A DNA stretch of 64,000 nucleotides, taken from assembly GCF_900104665.1 (NCBI RefSeq), contig NZ_LT629967.1, positions 88,141 to 152,140 on the forward strand, written 5' to 3'. Shown here in pieces: positions 26,400 through 33,960 of this stretch. The stretch's first letter is position 1; the number at the start of each line of letters is the position of its first letter. Below the pieces are notes generated by a model. The model saw only the letters and a program-made list of their open reading frames with translations, did no database searches and was not told the origin of the DNA. The DNA comes from Traorella massiliensis. Its GTDB lineage: Bacteria > Bacillota_I > Bacilli_A > Erysipelotrichales > Erysipelotrichaceae. The translations under genes were made by a program, and so were the position numbers.

Positions 26400-27809
26400 C
26401 TATTTTTCTTCTTTTAATATTGGATCATTTTTATCAAAACCATATAAATATGTTATAACAAAAGTAACTCCAAATGCTATAATAGCACCAATCAAATATA
26501 AAATAAAATTCATTGTACCTCCTTGAAAAAAGGACAAACTAGTATAAATAAAAGGAATATTGGGACCTAGATAATAAACTACATGAGTAAATGTAACAAA
26601 CAATCCACCACATATACCACCTATTGCCAAGCCAATTAACGGCTTTTTATATTTAATACCTATTCCATATAATACAGGTTCACTTATACCACCCACATTG
26701 TGAGCAATAAACATACCAAATATATTATTCCTTTCTTGCTTATTTTTAATTCGAAGCAACGCCGCAAGAGTCATACCCAATAATGCCGGATTTGTCAATG
26801 CTGTGGCTGCCATAAGAGTTGTATCGTAACCAACTGAATATAAATTAGGCAACATTACTGCATATAATATTGGCATATGCATACCTGTCAAAATCAAAAA
26901 AGGCCATAATCCGCCAACAATGCCTGTTATAATCGGTGCATTATTTAACATTAATATTAACTGAGCTATTCCTTCGCCTATCAATGTTCCAATCGGACAA
27001 AATAAACACAAAGCAAGCGGAAGCATAACTAAAAGCTCTAAAAAAGGTTTAAAAGAAGTTGATAATACCTGCGGAATAATCTTATCAAAGAGTTTATCAA
27101 CGTATTTTAATGCAAAAACGCTCAATATAATTGGAAAAATAGTATTTCCATATGTTCCTAAAATGCAAGGAATTCCTAAGACAGTAAATGATTCATGTGT
27201 TGTAGCAATTTCCACAAACCCAGGAACCAGCATAATTCCTCCAACATACATACCTAAAATTACATTAACTCCTAATTTCTTAGCAGCAGTGTATCCTAAA
27301 TAGATAGGTAAAAAATAGAAACATGCATTATAAGCAAAATCAAATAATAGATATAAATCATCAGTTGCCGACCAAACTCCAAACAAATCTGGGCCAAACA
27401 TTACTGCAATTGTTTTAAATAAACCTGCGGCTGCGTAAGCTGGAATCATTGGTGACATTACCCCTGACATATAATCAAAAAAATAACTAAATATTCGTTT
27501 AACATTCAATTTAGGCTTAATTTCATCTAAAGTCTCATCAATTGCATCCTGATTTTCAAAATCCCCTATTTCTATAACTTTTTTATATAATTTTGAAACA
27601 TCTTGACCTATGATAATCTGATATTGTCCCCCTGAAATATTCACTCCCAGAACACCCTGTAATTTTTTTATCTCATCAGTATCTGGAATACTTTCGTCTT
27701 TCAAATTAAAGCGTAATCGTGTCACACAATGAAAAACATTAATTACATTATCTTTGCCACCTATTTCATCAAGTATCTTAGCAGCAAGTTCATCATATTT
27801 TTTTTTCAT
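26400..27809 (-). CDS. PTS EIIBC, glucose/alpha-glucoside-sucrose class
   Basis: The 469-residue membrane protein phosphorylates its sugar during import. The EIIB domain (about 1-80) has the phospho-cysteine in FHCVTRLRF (Cys-28) and GQYQIIIGQDV. The EIIC domain (about 105-460) has about ten helices and a GGISEPVLYGIG motif. No EIIA domain is fused; a separate EIIA lies at 29767. The ATG at 27809 is preceded by AGGAAGGTG; an upstream in-frame ATG at 27851 is less likely. The GH4 alpha-type partner suggests maltose, trehalose-like or sucrose-isomer alpha-glucosides. Confidence 0.9.
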   Translation of the reverse strand: MKKKYDELAAKILDEIGGKDNVINVFHCVTRLRFNLKDESIPDTDEIKKLQGVLGVNISGGQYQIIIGQDVSKLYKKVIEIGDFENQDAIDETLDEIKPKLNVKRIFSYFFDYMSGVMSPMIPAYAAAGLFKTIAVMFGPDLFGVWSATDDLYLLFDFAYNACFYFLPIYLGYTAAKKLGVNVILGMYVGGIMLVPGFVEIATTHESFTVLGIPCILGTYGNTIFPIILSVFALKYVDKLFDKIIPQVLSTSFKPFLELLVMLPLALCLFCPIGTLIGEGIAQLILMLNNAPIITGIVGGLWPFLILTGMHMPILYAVMLPNLYSVGYDTTLMAATALTNPALLGMTLAALLRIKNKQERNNIFGMFIAHNVGGISEPVLYGIGIKYKKPLIGLAIGGICGGLFVTFTHVVYYLGPNIPFIYTSLSFFQGGTMNFILYLIGAIIAFGVTFVITYLYGFDKNDPILKEEK

Positions 27810-27933
27810 TTTTTTCACCTTCCTATCATATCGTTTTGGCATTTTTAACATTTAAATAATTTAAAGATCTTATTGAAATATTTAAATAACAATTAGTAAT
27901 ATATCCTTTTAATTAATTCATCTATACAAAGTC

Positions 27934-28743
27934 CTATTGAAAATCAAAAAAAGACAAAAGTTCTATGTCATTTTCTTTCACGAAATCCTTCATTTCCGGA
28001 GCTAGAAAAAATTCTAAATCTCTTATTCTTTCGATAGAGCAAGACGATAGCTTCAATAATTCCGCATCTAAATATCCAGGATGACATACTAGCAAGATAT
28101 ATTCAAATCGACTATAATAATCCAAATTGTCAAAAAATATTTTCATTGGGTTACGATTCAATTGAAGAATCACATCAGTAATTTTTTTATTCTCTTTTTC
28201 TGTATAATAGTTTATTTTTGGAATATATCGAAAATCTATAATGTTATACTTCCTATATACATCATCACAAAAAGGCACACCCGTTTCTTCTGACAAAGTG
28301 CGATATGCTTTTTCCATAGATTTTGTTTGAATCGAATGTCCACAAAGGTATGCAGGCTTTCTATTACATAATTCAATAAATCGATTATATTGTGCCTTTA
28401 CCTCTATATATACTTCTTCATATGGAAGTAATTCTTCTTGTCCTTCTAAAGTATTCCATTTCTCTTCATTCACTCTTTTTTTCGAACTAATAAATCGACC
28501 ATTTTGATCTACTAAATGAGGAATTAAATGTGGATTAGCAACACAAGGACCACATACTAAATTAAAATCAATCCCAAAACAACAAGATGGACGTTCTTTT
28601 ACAAATTGCGCTGCCCATGGTGCAATCTCCATATTAGTAAACATTCCTGAACTAGTTAATATTCCATTATCAAAAGCATCAATAATTCCTAATGTAACTG
28701 CTTTTGTAATTCCGTAATCATCACCTTTTACTAATAATTTCAT
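27934..28743 (-). CDS. YdjC/ChbG-family carbohydrate deacetylase
   Basis: The 269-residue protein has the family start LLVKGDDYGITKAVTLGI, with the metal-binding Asp pair, and GHSIQTKS near 138 and CHPGYLDAE near 230 for further metal and active-site positions. ChbG deacetylates N,N-diacetylchitobiose and its 6-phosphate so that downstream phospho-glycosidases can act. Its presence between an antiterminator and a PTS suggests that the imported glycoside is, or includes, an N-acetylated sugar. It is preceded by the second RAT/terminator switch. Confidence 0.85.
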   Translation of the reverse strand: MKLLVKGDDYGITKAVTLGIIDAFDNGILTSSGMFTNMEIAPWAAQFVKERPSCCFGIDFNLVCGPCVANPHLIPHLVDQNGRFISSKKRVNEEKWNTLEGQEELLPYEEVYIEVKAQYNRFIELCNRKPAYLCGHSIQTKSMEKAYRTLSEETGVPFCDDVYRKYNIIDFRYIPKINYYTEKENKKITDVILQLNRNPMKIFFDNLDYYSRFEYILLVCHPGYLDAELLKLSSCSIERIRDLEFFLAPEMKDFVKENDIELLSFFDFQ

Positions 28744-28853
28744 TTTTTAAATTCATTCCTTTCTTATATTTAATTTATTTCTAAGTTACTATAGAATTTC
28801 TTTTACATTACAATCATTATTCATATTTCAAAGAACGATCTTTAAATTTCTCT

Positions 28854-28899
28854 AAAAATAAAACCCCAAAAATTTAGTGTTACACTATTTTTCTGGGGT
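28854..28899 (-). terminator. Terminator controlled by the second RAT site
   Basis: The stem CCCC-AGAAAAATAGTG/ACTAAATTTTTGGGG plus a TTTTATTTTT tail overlaps the stop codon of the antiterminator gene (28885-28887). Its 5' arm overlaps the end of the RAT element at 28897-28921, so the two structures exclude each other. Confidence 0.8.
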
Positions 28900-29751
28900 G
28901 ATGCCCTTGCGGTTACAATCCTCTTTTGTATATAAACGATTTACATGGATCATAAGATATAAAAGTTCTTCATGCGTACATTTTTCATTAAATTCTTGAA
29001 ATAAGTATTCTTCTATTTTAGAAACACATTCATAGGTTTCGTGATATTTTTCTTTCATACCTTCATATAAATCTAAATTACTATCTGTAAATTCTTCATT
29101 TCTTTCTTTTCTTTGAACAAAATATTTTAAATGATTCTTAAAACGAAAATAATTAAAACTGTTTTTATCAAGAATCATATTAAAGTAATCCTCTACAATC
29201 TTTGTTACATTACGAATGATACGAGATGTTTTATCAGTCGCTTTAGCATGATTGTGTTTATTACTTCCTTCCATCGCATTGATAAAATGCATGGTAATGC
29301 TTGTAACTTCTCCTTTATCTAAATGTACTTTTAATTTCTCATTGATATTTTTGATAAACCATTTCGCAATCTTTGTTATTTCAGGATATTCATATTCTAA
29401 TTCATAGGAATAAAGAAGCGTTACATTCATACCTTTTTGATACCGAGTAACTGCAAAACTGATATGATCGGCTAAGATAAAAACTAAATTAGGATTTAAA
29501 TTATCTTCTATCCTATTTTTCGCAATATCACACATCCTAGCAACCAAAGAAAATATTTTTTCATCTATTTCGTTTAACATGCCTATATATCGTTCATCGA
29601 TATCATAATATGTACGATCAATCTTAGATAAATCTTTAAGTTCATATGGCATCTTTTCAAATCCGATTCCTTTCCCAAAGACTATTGCTTCCCGTCCATG
29701 TCCATCAAGACCAATAGCTACATTATTATTGATCTTTTTTATGATTTTCAT
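28885..29751 (-). CDS. BglG/LicT-type transcription antiterminator
   Basis: The 288-residue protein has an N-terminal RNA-binding CAT domain (1-55; MKIIKKINNNVAIGLDGHGREAIVFGKGIGF) and two PTS regulation domains (about 65-170 and 175-285). His residues in LADHISFAV, HFINAME, YECVSK and MIHVNRLY positions are candidate phosphorylation sites. Unphosphorylated in PRD1, such proteins dimerise and hold a RAT hairpin so that a terminator cannot form. The ATG at 29751 follows AAGGAGG at eight bases. Two RAT sites, one before the EIIA gene and one inside this gene's own 3' end, are its likely targets. Confidence 0.92.
   Translation of the reverse strand: MKIIKKINNNVAIGLDGHGREAIVFGKGIGFEKMPYELKDLSKIDRTYYDIDERYIGMLNEIDEKIFSLVARMCDIAKNRIEDNLNPNLVFILADHISFAVTRYQKGMNVTLLYSYELEYEYPEITKIAKWFIKNINEKLKVHLDKGEVTSITMHFINAMEGSNKHNHAKATDKTSRIIRNVTKIVEDYFNMILDKNSFNYFRFKNHLKYFVQRKERNEEFTDSNLDLYEGMKEKYHETYECVSKIEEYLFQEFNEKCTHEELLYLMIHVNRLYTKEDCNRKGITPEK
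28897..28921 (-). promoter_or_regulatory. Second RAT antiterminator site inside the antiterminator coding end
   Basis: Minus-strand GGATTGTAAC...GGGCATCACC matches the site at 30280-30305 (GGATTGTAAC...AGGCATTACC) in its opening ten bases and most of its closing block, the conserved parts of LicT-type RATs. Here the same bases encode residues Asp-Cys-Asn-Arg-Lys-Gly-Ile-Thr near the protein's C-terminus. It would gate transcription into the YdjC, EIIBC and GH4 genes. Confidence 0.75.
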
Positions 29752-29766
29752 GAAAAGCACCTCCTT

Positions 29767-30234
29767 TTAATGAATCAAAACTTCACCTGCATTCACTTCT
29801 TTGCCATAACAATCCAATTTTATCTCTTTATCATATCCATCTGTAAATACAACCATTGTCGTCATATCAATGTCTTTTTCTTTCATAAACATTGAATCAA
29901 ATTCTATTAGCGCTTCTCCTGCCTTCACTTTATCTCCTTTGGATTTAAAAACTTTAAATCCCTCTCCTTTAAGATTTACTGTTTCCAGTCCAATATGTAC
30001 TAATATTTCAATACCGCTTTTTGTTTTCAAACCTATCGCATGTTTTGAAGCAGGAATCAGAACAATTTCTCCATCTATTGGTGATACCACTCTATTTCCA
30101 CTAGGTATAATCGCAAATCCATCTCCCATCATCTTTGACGCAAATACCTGATCTTTTACCTCTTCGATTGGTATACATTTTCCTTTTATTGGTGAAACAA
30201 TTTCATTACTTTCTTTTCTAAAAAAACCAAACAT
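29767..30234 (-). CDS. PTS EIIA, glucose class (Crr-like)
   Basis: The 155-residue cytoplasmic phosphocarrier has the glucose-type EIIA fold: SPIKGKCIPIEEVKD, PSGNRVVSPIDGEI, and the active-site His-80 in EILVHIGLETV with the supporting His-65 in SKHAIGLK. It takes phosphate from HPr and passes it to Cys-28 of the EIIBC two genes downstream. It leads the operon, behind a promoter with a cre site and a RAT/terminator switch. GGAGG precedes the ATG. Confidence 0.93.
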   Translation of the reverse strand: MFGFFRKESNEIVSPIKGKCIPIEEVKDQVFASKMMGDGFAIIPSGNRVVSPIDGEIVLIPASKHAIGLKTKSGIEILVHIGLETVNLKGEGFKVFKSKGDKVKAGEALIEFDSMFMKEKDIDMTTMVVFTDGYDKEIKLDCYGKEVNAGEVLIH

Positions 30235-30251
30235 CTTAGACCTCCAATATA

Positions 30252-30298
30252 AGAAAAACTCTCCGAAATCACCAATTAAGGTAATGCCTCAGAGAGTT
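30252..30298 (-). terminator. Leader terminator before the EIIA gene
   Basis: A long imperfect stem AACTCTCTGAGGCATTACC/GGTGATTTCGGAGAGTT followed by a U tract on the minus strand lies in the leader of the PTS operon. Its 5' arm shares bases with the RAT element at 30280-30305, giving a classical antitermination switch. Confidence 0.85.
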
Positions 30299-30305
30299 AC
30301 AATCC
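30280..30305 (-). promoter_or_regulatory. RAT antiterminator site (LicT/SacT type)
   Basis: GGATTGTAACTCTCTGAGGC-ATTACC on the minus strand matches the LicT-type RAT pattern (GGATTGTTACTG...GGCAAAACC). It lies directly upstream of, and overlaps, the leader terminator. Confidence 0.85.
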
Positions 30306-30327
30306 TTGCTTATTTATTTACATAGTA

Positions 30328-30356
30328 ATGGTAACACAGAGTGTAAACGCTGTCAA
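30328..30356 (-). promoter_or_regulatory. Promoter of the alpha-glucoside PTS operon with overlapping cre
   Basis: TTGACA (30351-30356), 17 bases and TACCAT (30328-30333) on the minus strand. The plus-strand sequence GTGTAAACGCTGTCAA (30341-30356) matches the CcpA cre consensus WTGNAARCGNWWNCAW at 14 of 16 positions and covers the -35 box, predicting catabolite repression. Confidence 0.75.
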
Positions 30357-30428
30357 TGAGTTTTTATTTATTTTATCACTTTTTTACAATACACAATTTG
30401 GACATAATTCACAAATCTTCTCATCTTG

Positions 30429-30713
30429 CTATTTTCTAGACACAAATTGAATTCTTAAATCCATGTCCAAACCATCTGCTAACCGTTTTAATGTTTTTAT
30501 TGATAGATTACGATTCCCACTTTCAATCTTACTTATATCTGCCTGTGTCATACCTGTCTTTTCCGCTAGTTGTTTTTGCGACAATTTCCTTTTATTTCTT
30601 GCTTCAATTAAAGCAATCGCAAAAGAATACTCATCATCGAATTTATCATATTCTTCTTTAAAGTTATCGTCTTTCAACCTTTCATTCAAGTAATCATCAA
30701 ACTTCCTTGTCAT
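30429..30713 (-). CDS. higA: HigA-like XRE antitoxin (copy 2)
   Basis: The 94-residue protein has an acidic N-terminus and an XRE helix-turn-helix (KLSQKQLAEKTGMTQADISKIESGNRNLS). It follows its toxin gene with a one-base TAATG overlap, the toxin-first order of HigBA systems. It binds and neutralises HigB and represses the operon. It is nearly identical to the orphan at 23086-23370. Confidence 0.9.
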   Translation of the reverse strand: MTRKFDDYLNERLKDDNFKEEYDKFDDEYSFAIALIEARNKRKLSQKQLAEKTGMTQADISKIESGNRNLSIKTLKRLADGLDMDLRIQFVSRK

Positions 30714-31066
30714 TAAATTCCCTCCCGTTGTAAAAAATCTTTTCGATAATTCTTAGCCAATTTTAATTCTCTTTTTGGTATTCTATTTGTTTTCTTTATA
30801 AATCCATTTGTCATGATAATTCGTTTATTCAAATGAAAAAAATAAAATATTCTAAAAATATTACTTCCTATTACAACTCGAAGTTCAAATATACCATCAT
30901 CAATATACTTGCAATGTGGTTCTCTAAGATCCGTGCCAAATATTTCTAATAAAGTAATTTCTCTTGCCACTTTCGCTTCTTTCTTTAAATCAAGCGTATT
31001 TAGAAATTCCAGCACAGGACATTTTCCATCTCTCTTTTCATAAAATTCAACAGTAAACGAATTCAT
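30713..31066 (-). CDS. higB: HigB/RelE-family toxin (Gp49-like)
   Basis: The 117-residue basic protein has the RelE/HigB (phage Gp49-like) layout: FTVEFYEKRDGKCPVLEFLNTL, REPHCKYIDDGIFELRVVIGSNIFRIFYFF, and a Lys-rich C-terminal helix (TNRIPKRELKLAKNYRKDF). This family cuts mRNA in the ribosomal A site. The Arg/Lys residues of the active site and the ELR...FRIFYF strands are intact, so it looks functional. A strong promoter with a palindrome inside the spacer lies upstream. Confidence 0.9.
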   Translation of the reverse strand: MNSFTVEFYEKRDGKCPVLEFLNTLDLKKEAKVAREITLLEIFGTDLREPHCKYIDDGIFELRVVIGSNIFRIFYFFHLNKRIIMTNGFIKKTNRIPKRELKLAKNYRKDFLQREGI

Positions 31067-31080
31067 ACATATACACCTCC

Positions 31081-31109
31081 ATTATATGGAATATATTCCA
31101 TTTTGTCAA
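31081..31109 (-). promoter_or_regulatory. Promoter and operator of the HigBA pair
   Basis: On the minus strand TTGACA (31104-31109), a 17-base spacer and TATAAT (31081-31086) are all perfect consensus. The spacer contains a perfect 14-bp palindrome TGGAATATATTCCA (31087-31100), the expected site for HigA autorepression. Confidence 0.85.
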
Positions 31110-31168
31110 ATTCATGGTTTATTAACTGCGACAATAATTTAACTTTTCTTTCCTACTATTTATATATG

Positions 31169-31277
31169 CACTTCAACGTCAAATTTCCTAATCGTTTTTA
31201 TTTATTTACATTTTTTCCAAATGAACTACAATATATTTGCTCTTTGTAGTTTTTATTCGATTACAACCGAATAAAAA
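31169..31277. repeat. Diverged direct repeat, copy B, with TTTTTATTCG inverted repeat
   Basis: CACTTCAACGTCAAATTTC (31169-31187) and the 10-bp inverted repeat TTTTTATTCG...CGAATAAAAA (31250-31277) match the sequence found before the ATPase gene at 23436-23503. No ATPase gene follows here, so this copy is a remnant. Confidence 0.6.
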
Positions 31278-31500
31278 CTGAATTACAGCCCATGAAACAA
31301 CTATCTCTTATAAAACCTTAATCCAAATTTCATATTTATTGTTAACATTTTTTACAAGCTATCAAACACAAATGCAACGCAAAGTATCTGCGTTGCATTT
31401 ATATTTAGTTTCTACTCTCTAATTAAACTCTATTATTCCGATTACTAACATTTATACATAAAAAACCCGTCCATTCTTAACGAAGTAGACGAGTATTCTT
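31278..31500. other. Gene-free stretch with a 12-bp hairpin
   Basis: Between the TA locus and the reductase operon there is no protein gene. A perfect 12-bp stem, AAATGCAACGCA/TGCGTTGCATTT at 31370-31400, lacks a clear T tract on either side; it may be a weak terminator or repeat remnant. The true operon terminator is listed separately at 31459-31497. Confidence 0.6.
31459..31497 (-). terminator. Terminator of the PTS/reductase operon
   Basis: The stem ACTCGTC/GACGGGT with a TTTTTT tail on the minus strand lies four bases after the reductase stop codon. Confidence 0.8.
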
Positions 31501-33384
31501 TTATAAACTTTTTCCTACAAAATAAGCAATATTGACTGCGTCGACTACAGATCCGACACGCTCACAATCACCCACCATAACAGTGTCTTTGCATACTCCA
31601 TACAATGACATTGCTTCTTCTTTTAGAGGTTTTCTTCCTGCAGCGTTAATGATCGTATCAAATTCTATCTTCTCTTCCCTGCCATCGATTTCAACGATAA
31701 CCTGATTATCTTCGACTCTCTTACAGCAGGCTTTCGTAACTATATGTAGATGATCCTGTTTATCCATATGCTGTTTCAAGGCAATCCGATATAACATATT
31801 TCCATTCAGGGCAATATCATCTGCCATTTCAACGATTGTTACATCATGTCCTTCTAAAGATAGTTCTAATCCTAGTTCACAGCCAATGGAACCGCCACCG
31901 ATGATCACTGCTTTATGACCTACTTTTTCTTTTGACTCGATCGCATCAAGTGAATCCATCATTTTTTCAGCTCCTTGAACATTTAAATTCATTGAAGCTG
32001 ATCCCACTGCAACGATCAAACGATCTGGCTTTAATACTTCCAGCATCTTTTTGTCAGCCTTCGTATTCAAACGAACATCTATCGATGATTTTTCTATCTG
32101 ATGAATCAAATATTTCTGATAAGCTCTTAGATCTTCTTTAAATGGTCCTTCACTGGCCCACTTTAAAAGTCCTCCAAGATGATCCTCTTTCTCCAGCAAC
32201 GTTACATGATGACCCTGTTCACTGGCAGACAAAGACGCAACCATGCCACTGACACCGCCACCTGCGATCACAACATGTTTTTTTGTCGTTTTGATCGGCT
32301 GTGTCAAGGCCATACGATCCTCTCTTCTAAATCGTGGATTTACAGAACACTGTACATTCCAGTGACTGGTTGCAATATGGTAACAATGCATACAGCGAAT
32401 GCAAGGAACGATATCTTCTTTCTGACCATTCATGATCTTCTTTGGCCAATATGGATCAGCTATCAAAGAACGTCCAAACATGCAGCAGTCCGTATAACCT
32501 TTTTCAATCAATTCATTGGCCTCTTCGGGGTTCATCACCGCTCCGACCAGGCATACTAAAAGATTCGTATTTTCCTTTACTTTTTTCGCAAATGAAGCAT
32601 TATAATTATGAGGCTCAAAAATAGTAGGTACCGCATGTACATTAGCCGCATGATAAACATCCATACCGCAACTGATATTCACCATATCTGCCAAACCTTC
32701 AATTTCTTTAATAAAATAAAGCATATCTTCTTCCGGATACGTTTCAGGTACCATCAATTGCCGAGACAGACGAACAATAATCGGATAATCCTCTCCTACT
32801 GCTTGACGAATGATTTCTAAAGCCTCTTTAGGAAAACGGCAACGATTTTCAAGGCTTCCTCCATATTCATCTTCTCGTTGATTCCATACCGGTGATAAAA
32901 ACTGGGAGCCTAAAGAATCATGTCCAAAATGAAGCGTTACCGCATCAAAACCAACTTTTTTACAATTAACGCAAAACTGTGCTGTTTCTTCTGCCAATTC
33001 ACGCATCTTTTCATGCGTAAAAGCCTTCATTTTAAAACCATCAAAACGGACTCCATCCATCGGTCCATATACATATCCATCTTCATCCGGTACCATGGAA
33101 AAGAAACCAACTTCACAGGCTACCTTAGCACCATCCTGCTTTGCTACATTGATCTGTTCCTTTGTTACATCTAGTTCATATTTATTGAAAATATCTATAC
33201 CTTCAGCCGGAATGTGTACCAGCGCACTTCCCCCCATCGCACGATCCCAGGCACTTATCGCCCCATAATTGGTACTTGATATGATCTTATGCGAGGCAAT
33301 GATTCCCATAGGTGCCGCTACGATACGATTCCGCAGCATCATGCCATTCACTCTTAATGGCGAAAATAATGATTCAACTTTCAT
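31501..33384 (-). CDS. Old-yellow-enzyme/FAD fusion reductase 1 (Ser in place of catalytic Tyr)
   Basis: The 627-residue protein belongs to the FMN-4Fe4S-FAD ene-reductase group (2,4-dienoyl-CoA reductase, 2-enoate reductase, BaiCD/BaiH). The N-terminal TIM barrel (1-340) has LHFGHDS (His-152, His-155) and FLSPVWNQR..YGGS. A 4Fe-4S motif Cx2Cx2Cx11C (CIRCMHC...C) follows near 330-350. The FAD (AGGGVSGM near 375) and NAD(P)H (IGGGSIGCELG near 497) folds end the protein. The proton-donor Tyr of the family is Ser-157, and the HAGR loop is missing. It is last in the PTS operon and overlaps the 91-residue membrane protein gene by four bases. Substrate unknown; an enone or related aglycone is likely. 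Confidence 0.88.
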   Translation of the reverse strand: MKVESLFSPLRVNGMMLRNRIVAAPMGIIASHKIISSTNYGAISAWDRAMGGSALVHIPAEGIDIFNKYELDVTKEQINVAKQDGAKVACEVGFFSMVPDEDGYVYGPMDGVRFDGFKMKAFTHEKMRELAEETAQFCVNCKKVGFDAVTLHFGHDSLGSQFLSPVWNQREDEYGGSLENRCRFPKEALEIIRQAVGEDYPIIVRLSRQLMVPETYPEEDMLYFIKEIEGLADMVNISCGMDVYHAANVHAVPTIFEPHNYNASFAKKVKENTNLLVCLVGAVMNPEEANELIEKGYTDCCMFGRSLIADPYWPKKIMNGQKEDIVPCIRCMHCYHIATSHWNVQCSVNPRFRREDRMALTQPIKTTKKHVVIAGGGVSGMVASLSASEQGHHVTLLEKEDHLGGLLKWASEGPFKEDLRAYQKYLIHQIEKSSIDVRLNTKADKKMLEVLKPDRLIVAVGSASMNLNVQGAEKMMDSLDAIESKEKVGHKAVIIGGGSIGCELGLELSLEGHDVTIVEMADDIALNGNMLYRIALKQHMDKQDHLHIVTKACCKRVEDNQVIVEIDGREEKIEFDTIINAAGRKPLKEEAMSLYGVCKDTVMVGDCERVGSVVDAVNIAYFVGKSL

Positions 33385-33656
33385 ATATATACTCCTGTAC
33401 TCAAAACTCCTAATACGACAAGTACAACACAGATCACAAATTTCAAAACTCCACCAATATGCAGTTTCTCAAAAAACGATCTGAGCCAAGGCAGACTTAC
33501 CAGCACCACTCCCAGAAAGCATAAAGCTGTCAGCCAGGCTCTTTCAATCAAAAAAAGAAGACACATCACTGTAAATACACAGGGTATGATCCAGCTATAT
33601 AGTTTTCGCATTTTTCGACTAAATTCAGGATCACCCAAATAAAATTTCTGATTCAT
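33381..33656 (-). CDS. Small membrane protein coupled to reductase 1, unknown
   Basis: The 91-residue protein has a charged N-terminus (NQKFYLGDPEFSRKMRK) and three hydrophobic segments (about 21-38, 40-57, 68-89). It overlaps the upstream 79-residue gene by one base and the downstream reductase by four (ATGA), so the three are translationally coupled. A membrane dock or electron-entry partner of the reductase is a guess. No family recognised. Confidence 0.7.
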   Translation of the reverse strand: MNQKFYLGDPEFSRKMRKLYSWIIPCVFTVMCLLFLIERAWLTALCFLGVVLVSLPWLRSFFEKLHIGGVLKFVICVVLVVLGVLSTGVYI

Positions 33657-33895
33657 TATAAGATTCTTCCTTGCTCATCAACTAGCTGTATATTGGTATA
33701 AGCATTTTTAAGCTCAGGAAGTGTTGCGATATACTTTTTCAAAGCTGCTTTAGCTACAGCATCACTTTCTCCATCATGTTTTACTTTCAAAGTAAGACCC
33801 TGTAACGATATGACCTCAAAATGAATACCTTCCCATTCCAGACCATTTAATTTTTCATTTAAAATTTTTGCCTTTGGACTTCCAATCTGTAGCAT
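33656..33895 (-). CDS. Small soluble protein of the reductase operon, unknown
   Basis: The 79-residue protein has a mixed alpha/beta composition (LEWEGIHFEVISLQGLTLKVKHDGESDAVAKAALKKYI) resembling a small ferredoxin-like or ACT-like fold, without cysteines. It begins the sub-operon after the internal terminator at 33914-33949 and is coupled to the membrane protein gene. I do not recognise a family. Confidence 0.7.
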   Translation of the reverse strand: MLQIGSPKAKILNEKLNGLEWEGIHFEVISLQGLTLKVKHDGESDAVAKAALKKYIATLPELKNAYTNIQLVDEQGRIL

Positions 33896-33913
33896 ACTTT
33901 CCTTCCTTTCTAT

Positions 33914-33949
33914 CTATAAAAGAAAGCAACAATGCAGACACTGTTGCTT
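33914..33949 (-). terminator. Internal terminator between EIIC and the reductase sub-operon
   Basis: A perfect 10-bp stem GAAAGCAACA/TGTTGCTTTC with a TTTT tail on the minus strand. It lies inside the operon, so it should lower, or under some condition gate, expression of the small proteins and reductase 1 relative to the PTS. Confidence 0.8.
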
Positions 33950-33960
33950 TCAATTTCTAT

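Noticed and set aside
30235..30251. A riboswitch in the leader of the EIIA gene
   Set aside because: The leader is fully explained by the RAT/terminator pair and the ribosome binding site.
32179..32559. Plus-strand frame inside reductase 1
   Set aside because: Antisense to the Fe-S and FAD region of a conserved enzyme; no promoter or ribosome binding site.
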